DNA of 64,000 nt from positions 3,447,008 to 3,511,007 of the forward strand of contig CM046839.1 of assembly GCA_025618425.1 (NCBI GenBank), read 5' to 3'. Source of the DNA: Heliocidaris tuberculata. Its lineage: Eukaryota > Echinodermata > Echinoidea > Camarodonta > Echinometridae. Positions 57,641 to 64,000 of the stretch are shown here, piece by piece. Position 1 is the first letter of the stretch, and each line of letters opens with the position of its first letter. The notes beneath the pieces were generated by a model. The model made no database searches and was not told the DNA's origin. It worked only from the letters and a program-made list of their open reading frames with translations. The position numbers and the translations under genes were made by a program.

Positions 57641-59872
57641 CTGCTATCTTTCATTCTTTCTAATTTCTCTCTATTTCTTTCTCCCACCTCAAACAAATTC
57701 TTCCTTTTCACTGAATTACTTTTTTTATTAACATCTGTTAATCCAGTGTTTTCTTCCAGTCTCCACTTTTGTTCTTTTTGTTTATCTCTTACTTTGTAGT
57801 TATTCTATCCAAAACCAAGTCATAAGCAACACACACTTGGATAATTAACATTACACAACATGTACCTCAATTCAAAATCTTATTCAAACAATTTTCCCCA
57901 TAGGAAATAATTCTCATGTTTAACCGGACCCAAATAAATGAAACTCTAGCATATTCCTCTGCTACCATTGAATAGATAGCATCGCAGGATTAGTAGCAAC
58001 AGTGAAAATTGGATCAAACCAGGGGTCTTCCGCGGAAAAGTAACCATGAAACAGAGACTCCAACTCCTTTGTGAATTACATTAGTCGTCTCACGTATGGG
58101 AAGGACTGCCCTGGGAAACTATGTCACTTGCAACCTGCTACACCACTATCACCACCACCACCAACACCAATGCAGACAATGGCCTCGTGAATATTCATAA
58201 GCACTGGCCCATTAGACACCAGGGGTGGACCAGCTATTCTTCATTAGCAAACAGCGCTTTCTGTATCCTCTATAGCTGTGTGTGTTTGGAGTGTTTACGT
58301 AAAGCAAATGATTCCTATTCAGGTCTGGGAAAGGAATGTCAAGATGGCTAAGCTTTGAAGGTGACGGAACATAACAAAAAAATCAAACAACCTGCCCACT
58401 CATGCCATGTCCAAAACTAGTGACCTAGAATTTGAATGGCATATTAGAGTCAGTTACCTACTGTCCATTTAACGAGACGGAGTTGTGTCAATGCTTCCAT
58501 GATAATGGGAAATCTACAATTGCTATATTTAGTAGCATACTATTGATTCATCAGAACTACCCTACCATTAAACAGCTATTCAAATTACAATTAGTCAGTA
58601 TTAATGAAGAGTGAAAAAGTACTCTGTACAATTGAAAATAACCGAATCAATTATTTTTTTAATTAGAAAGAGCCACAAACTATCACATGCAAGAAACCAT
58701 TTAAAATTTTGTTTTTCTTTGTTCCTTCGTTATCTTCCAAATTATTATTTTTTTTTCAGAAATAAAATTTGGTAAATAGGTTTTCACAGCAATATTAAAT
58801 CACACTGCCAAATACATATTTGATGAAAATGTGACATTGCCCAGTAATAAGGTAGCTTACCAAAATGCAGTGACACAAAAAGAGATGTCCGGTAAGCATC
58901 ATCACTTTATTGCATTCAGGTAGAAATATATCCCTAAGCCCTAGATGGGATAAAAAAAAAATTCACTACATTCATTACACCTAATATTACAAAAATTGTC
59001 ATTACTTATGTCAAATTACAACTTTTATTTACATGTACGTCAAATTTTTATTTTTATTTCACCACTATCACCAATGATTTAGCCGTTTGCTTTATAGACA
59101 TGTCTTTTTGTGCCACTCCATGCATCACTTAGCTACCTAAGCAATATACAGTTATAAATACGGCATTGCACAGAATGCCAGGACTTAAATCAATCACTAG
59201 GTATAGGCTACCTGCTACAGTATATACTGTCCAATTTGCATAATGCCGATGCTCTCCAGGGTATGCAGTTCGCAGGTAATTTTACAAAAACAAAATCAGC
59301 CACACTCGAGCTCATACTTTCTAACATTCTATGTTTATCACGGACCTCTCTCGAGAAGGTCCATGTGCTTATCAATGCACCAATGAATGTGTTACTGCAT
59401 GTGTTTGCCCTTGGGAAGGGGGATACTGATGGAACTGCCTTTGTACAATTGCATTGTACAAAGAACTTGTAAGATTTAGAGTTCAATCGGAGTATGGGGG
59501 GAAACATAACACTTCAACAAGAGTAAACAGTGACTCATCTTTTTTTCATCTCTTTATCTCTCTTTCCCATCAAAAGATAAGGTGACCCACACTAACTCCA
59601 GCAACATTTGCTCTGTGCTTATTTCGTTAAAGATATAGGTGTAGGGATGGGTCGTCATGTGGTTCTAGGTTAGGTATAGGTGTTGTCCAAAGCTGAAGTT
59701 AGGAATTCAGCTTGTAAAAGCAATTGACTTGTCGCCAGAAGAAATGTTCTACAATCAACTGTTTCTCAATACATGTACATGTATATGTGTGATTTAACAT
59801 GCCATCTTCTATTTCATCTGTCAAATCAGTATTCTTCCCTTCTCTAGGTTTTCTTTTTTCATTATTTATTTT

Positions 59873-60019
59873 CTCTCTCTCTCCCTCTCTCCTTCCCTCC
59901 ACCTTTCCCTTCTCTTCTGCCTAGCTCTCTATTTCCGTCTCTCTCTTCACCCTCTCCCTCTCACTCTCTCCCTCTCCCTCCATCTCCCCCCCCCCCCCCC
60001 CCTCTCTCTCTCTCTCTCT
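59873..60019. repeat. CT-rich tract with C15 run
   Basis: A pyrimidine tract (CT, CCCT, CTTC) with about 15 consecutive C residues at 59987-60002 and a final clean (CT)9. Confidence 0.9.
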
Positions 60020-60279
60020 TTAACTTACTGCTCTTTCTCCAGCATACGCACCCATCACCTCTACCAGCAAGTCAGCCAACCATCATGGGAGGTGGCATTC
60101 ATCCAGAGGAAAACTGTCCTTGTTTATGATGAATTGCTCATCAAAAATTCATTAGATTTTCCGAATAGCCAAGGTCTTTATCATGAAGGAAGCCAGCACC
60201 TTCCTGTACCACCTCTATAGTGTGATCAATCATCCAACATCATCTTTTATTCTATTTTGCCCTTCCCTCTTTTCTCTCC

Positions 60280-60280
<1 letters not shown>

Positions 60281-60320
<40 letters not shown>
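60281..60320. repeat. (CT)n microsatellite
   Basis: A clean CT dinucleotide run of about 19 units. Confidence 0.92.
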
Positions 60321-60322
<2 letters not shown>

Positions 60323-60558
60323 TATCTCTGTCTCTATCTCCAGCAGGCACAGACCTTCATGGATGATGGACCAATGAACAAAATATCACAGTGGTTTGGT
60401 GGAGGGAAGGTCTACATTACCATTTTCAGACATATCTTGTGGATATCTCTATAGTTAGGGCTATTTCACACAAGAGGAAATTTCTTCGTGGGGGGGGGAG
60501 GGGCTGAACATCTTATTGAAATCTTATACGGTATCATGTAACAACATGGCTGCTCTGG

Positions 60559-60763
60559 AATCTGTATGTGTACTGTACACACAATCTGTAGTATCTACTA
60601 CCGTGTTAACAACAAAGATCGCTCAGCTTGTAGTTTCAGAACAAAGAGCATCGTTGTTTCGGGCCTGTGTGAACCCTCGTCGTGTTTAGTGAGCCGTTGT
60701 TTCGTTAACTTAAAGTTTCGCTTACATAAAGTTTTGAAACTTCAAGTCTTATATGAACATAGC
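60559..60763 (-). mobile_element. GAAACTACAAG-family element, truncated inverted copy
   Basis: Its 205 bases match the reverse complement of the left part of the full copy just to the right (60818 to about 61025). Shared words are GTACACACAATC, GTAGTATCTACT and GTTAACTTAAAGTTTCG. It faces the full copy head to head across a spacer of about 54 bases. Confidence 0.82.
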
Positions 60764-60817
60764 CATTTTTTTTTTAAATCAATTAACCTGCCTCATGGTC
60801 CAGTCAATAACAATTGA

Positions 60818-61366
60818 CAATAGCTATGTTGATACGAGAGTTGTAGTTACGAAACTTTAAGTTAACGAAACTTTTAATTAACGCAACAACGACTCACTAA
60901 TCACAACGAGGGTTCATAAGGGCCCTAAACAACGATGCTCATTGTTCCGAAACTACAAGCCGAGCGATCGTCATTGTTAACAACGGAAGTAGATACTACC
61001 GATTGTGTGTACAATACACACACAGATCCTGTGTTCATCATTCAAGCAAAGGGTATGATCCGGAAGTTTAAAATGAACAGAGGGGTCATCGTAAACTACG
61101 AGCTTGCGAAACTTAAAGTTTATTCTGTCCATACTGCGAAACTTTATTCTGTCCAAAACTGCGATGGAGGACCACCCACTGCTCGTGGCTTCGGCATTGA
61201 CCACGAGCATGCTTGTGGTTCTAGAACTACAAGTAAATTTAAAGTTCCAAAACTATGAGTCCGTTCATACAGTCTGAAACTACAAGATAACTACAAGTTA
61301 ACTTAAAGTTTTGAAACTACAAGCGAAACTTAAAGTTTAGCTCCGTTCTTTGTGTGAACCTGACTA
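60818..61366 (+). mobile_element. GAAACTACAAG-family element, full copy
   Basis: This 549-bp copy is homologous throughout to 19925-20392. It opens with CAATAGCTATGTTGATACGA and closes with GTGTGAACCTGACTAA. Relative to the other copy it has an extra block near 60990-61020 and a duplicated CTGCGAAACTT..TTCTGTCC near 61110-61155. The open frames inside (60935-61258 plus, 60977-61210 minus) have no recognised domain. It is non-autonomous. Confidence 0.86.
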
Positions 61367-63580
61367 ATTTTTGTCACTTTGGCACCCTCTGGACCACCTC
61401 TCGAGGTGGTCCGCTGTGGCACGCTTCTGGAGCAGCATGGTATGGGTACGGTTCGCTTTAGAATGTTCAGGCACCTCCTCTGGCACAGTACGGTACAGTT
61501 TAGCATGGATACAGTATGCTTTAAAAGAACAGGGCCCTTGAGAGTTTAGCATGTTTTTGCATTAGCTATTCCCTTGTTATACATAAGTTTAGACCAAAAG
61601 GTCTGACAAGCATAGACTAACACTAATTCTGTCTTCACCTTCCATCTGTTGTTGACATAACTCTCTCTGCCATTCCCTTCTTTTCTCAACTCACCATTAC
61701 ATATACTTAGCACCATCGTCATCATCAGCAGACATTAGACTCTCACTGTCCTTGATACAATTAGCACACATTATGCACACAACAAAGAAACATATTTGAT
61801 TGTATGCACTCTAACAAACAAATATAGGCCTGCAGTTTCTCGAGTTCAATACTCTCTCTGAACTTTGAAGACAAATACTATTTGAGTATTTTAATTACCG
61901 GTATCTGTATTGGAGATAAAATATTGTGTATTCTTGGCATATAAAATGCTTTTTATTATTTTTTTTAAATAACATCTCACGATAAAGCACCAAATAAGTT
62001 TGCATGAAAACATTCTCATCACCCTTAACCAATCACTTTGCCCGTAAATAAACTTTAAAGCAAACTCTGAGGGTATTTCTTTCCACTGCTCGTCATCTCA
62101 TAACAACCAGAATTCGATAACATTTCATTTTAATCAAGTTTCCCTGCCCCTACAATATAATATCTCAAGCCACTTTTCTTATTGCATCATAATACCTCAT
62201 ATCGTATGCACAGTGAATTGACATGACACTTCGCTGTCCATACAATGTGCCATATCTCTGAATGGTAAATATGGTATGCTTTCTCACAAAGTATGTATAG
62301 TGAAATGCAATATTTTGAAGGCCATTTTACATGTTAGCATGTGGCATATTCAACCAGGAGTCTCCGCTGAGCATACAAGTAGCTGCTTTTGATATTCATA
62401 TTGAATGATTTCATTATAAATAAATAATCCTTTGTGATAATCATTGTTTGTCACAACTTTTCCATAGCAAATTCTTTTGCTAACTGCCAGGTTAAAAAAA
62501 GTTCAACAAACTGACATTGCTCAGTGAAATCTCCTGATTATTCTATTCCCTCTGATGATTATACAGGAGAACCCAAACTTTGCTCTCAAATATTGACACA
62601 AAGAAACATTATGGGAACGATCACAACAGTGTACTCCCATCTTGTATTATGAAAACACATGGATGGACCCATTCATAAATGAATGTAGAAACAAACATAT
62701 ATATGCATTCACTCTTCCTCACGTCTTCACTTAGCATAGCGCACAAAGCAGGTCAGAGTAAGGATAAAGTCCATGTACATTTTGATTACGGTACGCAGGT
62801 GTTGCCAACTCCTAGCGTTTCCAATGCTTCCAATATCAACAAAAGACTTCGTAAACATGGAAATATGTTTCATAGATCTGCCTCAATGTGTACGTGCGTA
62901 ATACAGTTTTATGGCATGAAAACAAAATGAACAGACGCTAGATAACCACACTTGTAAATCTTTCGGTTTAATAAATTTCTTCTATTAAAAAAGTTTCCAT
63001 CTAATTTTGCCTTATTGATAGTGTCTTATCTTTTCAAGCATATGCATTGTAGGACTGCATGAACATCATATTTGTAGTACCAATTTTCAACATACAAGAA
63101 GGTCCAGTAAATTTACAGTTCTAATCATCACTTTTTGTATTCCTGTCTCACAGACTATTGGGACTAATTAGGGATTAATCTAAATTTAGCATGAATGAAG
63201 AAGTAAGGAAAAGATCAATATGACAATTACTAGTGGCAATGGTTCCACTTTTGCGTCCATTATTAACACAGAAAATTAGGTTTCTTCCCTGATAAATCCA
63301 AAATGAAAACATAGAAAAAACATTCCAGACATAACACCACATTCTCTATAATCTTCATACTTCCTCCAAAGAGAGCACACGATAAGGTTACCATAGTAAC
63401 CAAATGGCATGATACATACAACCATACAGAAACGAGAAGATGTCTAGGGGAGAAAAACTTTGTGCTTGTTTGTTCATTTTTATGATAAAAATATGTAAGA
63501 ATAAAAATTGGGGCAAATCAAGAACTGTATCTTGAGGGTCACTCCTCTAAGACATCCTCTCTCATCTTATTTCTCTCTCT

Positions 63581-63631
<51 letters not shown>

Positions 63632-64000
63632 AACTATTGATAAAGCTCATAATTTCATAATGCAAAGAGGGAAACACGCACTTGACTTCACCTGTCTGTC
63701 TGTGATTATACAAGGACCAGCGGATGAGGGGAACTCTCTCCATCTACTCTTTACCCCCAACACAAATCAAATAGCGTAAACAAGACAGCCTGCATGGCAA
63801 AGTGGGTCATCGCCTGCACGAAAGGTCACACTTGTTTGTGTGCTGGCCAATATACATTCATAGTTTGCAGGCACAAACCTTAGTTAGTTGAAATGTGTAA
63901 CAGAGTGTCTGGAATATAAGACTAACATAGGCCCTGTGCCAAAGCTGCTGCAGGAGGAACATGGGATAGGCTTCTCTCAAGACACAAGATTTTCTAATAA
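61367..64000 (-). other. Upstream/intron segment, right edge
   Basis: No exon is recognised. A patch at 61370-61560 has GGTGGTCC/GGACCACC and TACGGTACAG words in both orientations and ends GGGCCC, so it may be a further foldback. A clean (CT)n lies at 63571-63630. A GC-richer unique part is at about 63680-63850; two minus-strand ATG frames there (near 63735 and 63795) have GT donors, but one lacks a signal peptide and the other is in the wrong phase. Confidence 0.4.
63571..63630. repeat. (CT)n microsatellite
   Basis: About 60 bases of almost pure CT with a single TTC interruption. Confidence 0.93.

Larger units (their letters stand above)
57641..60558 (-). other. Upstream/intron segment
   Basis: No exon is recognised. 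It holds the CT/C tract at 59873-60019, the clean (CT)n at 60281-60320, and a G9-10 run near 60490. Open frames on both strands at 59208-59507 overlap each other with no recognised family. Confidence 0.4.

Noticed and set aside
57355..57799. Three overlapping plus-strand frames of about 100 codons
   Set aside because: Ser/Leu/Phe-rich translations of a CT tract.
58460..58500. Candidate InR exon 1 on the minus strand (short ATG frame with a phase 1 gtaact donor)
   Set aside because: The phase fits the L1 exon but only about 14 residues without a hydrophobic core precede the donor, so it cannot be the signal-peptide exon.
59208..59507. Opposed 99- and 78-codon frames
   Set aside because: Mutually overlapping on opposite strands with no recognised family; no evidence for either.
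63680..63800. Two candidate InR exon 1 frames on the minus strand
   Set aside because: One has the right phase but no signal peptide; the other looks like a leader (MQAVLFTLF) but its GT gives the wrong phase.

Overview
The window is animal genomic DNA. It is AT-rich, intron-dominated, and full of (CT)n tracts, homopolymer C/G runs, short inverted-repeat elements and TACATGTA-like words. The only clear protein-coding gene is an insulin/IGF receptor gene whose protein is about equally close to vertebrate INSR and IGF1R. This, with the repeat style, fits a marine invertebrate deuterostome, most likely an echinoderm (sea urchin-like). The taxon is an inference and was not tested by a search.

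Layout: the receptor gene (InR) lies on the minus strand and four coding exons are visible, in transcript order 42046-41498, 4985-4822, 3215-3065 and 2471-2373. They join in frame (intron phases 1, 0, 1, 1 after each exon) into 320 codons. These cover the whole L1 domain, the whole cysteine-rich domain and the first strand region of L2. The rest of L2, the FnIII repeats, transmembrane segment and kinase must lie beyond the left edge. The signal-peptide exon (exon 1) was not identified; it should lie at a coordinate above 42046, inside the right-hand 22 kb or beyond the window. The intron between the first two visible exons is 36.5 kb long.

Everything else is intronic or upstream DNA. It carries at least ten families of non-autonomous inverted-repeat elements: four copies of a 380-400 bp TTAAAGGG-ended family, a 589 bp relative, a 221 bp relative, a Tc1/mariner-like 1.0 kb element with a TA duplication, a large family present as one solo copy plus a head-to-head pair, three GGGCCC-ended foldbacks, and two foldbacks that each enclose an interstitial telomere-like (TTAGGG)n array. 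There is also one tRNA-derived SINE, a 12-bp minisatellite, a 390-bp GGA tract and many CT tracts. No transposase, reverse transcriptase, CRISPR array, rRNA or intact tRNA was seen. Apart from the InR exon, no open reading frame is longer than about 157 codons, and none of the short ones resembles a known family.

No multi-gene system is present. The items most worth checking are the receptor's ligand-binding features, the telomere-repeat-carrying foldback elements, and a few GC-richer unique islands that may be enhancers or the missing first exon.
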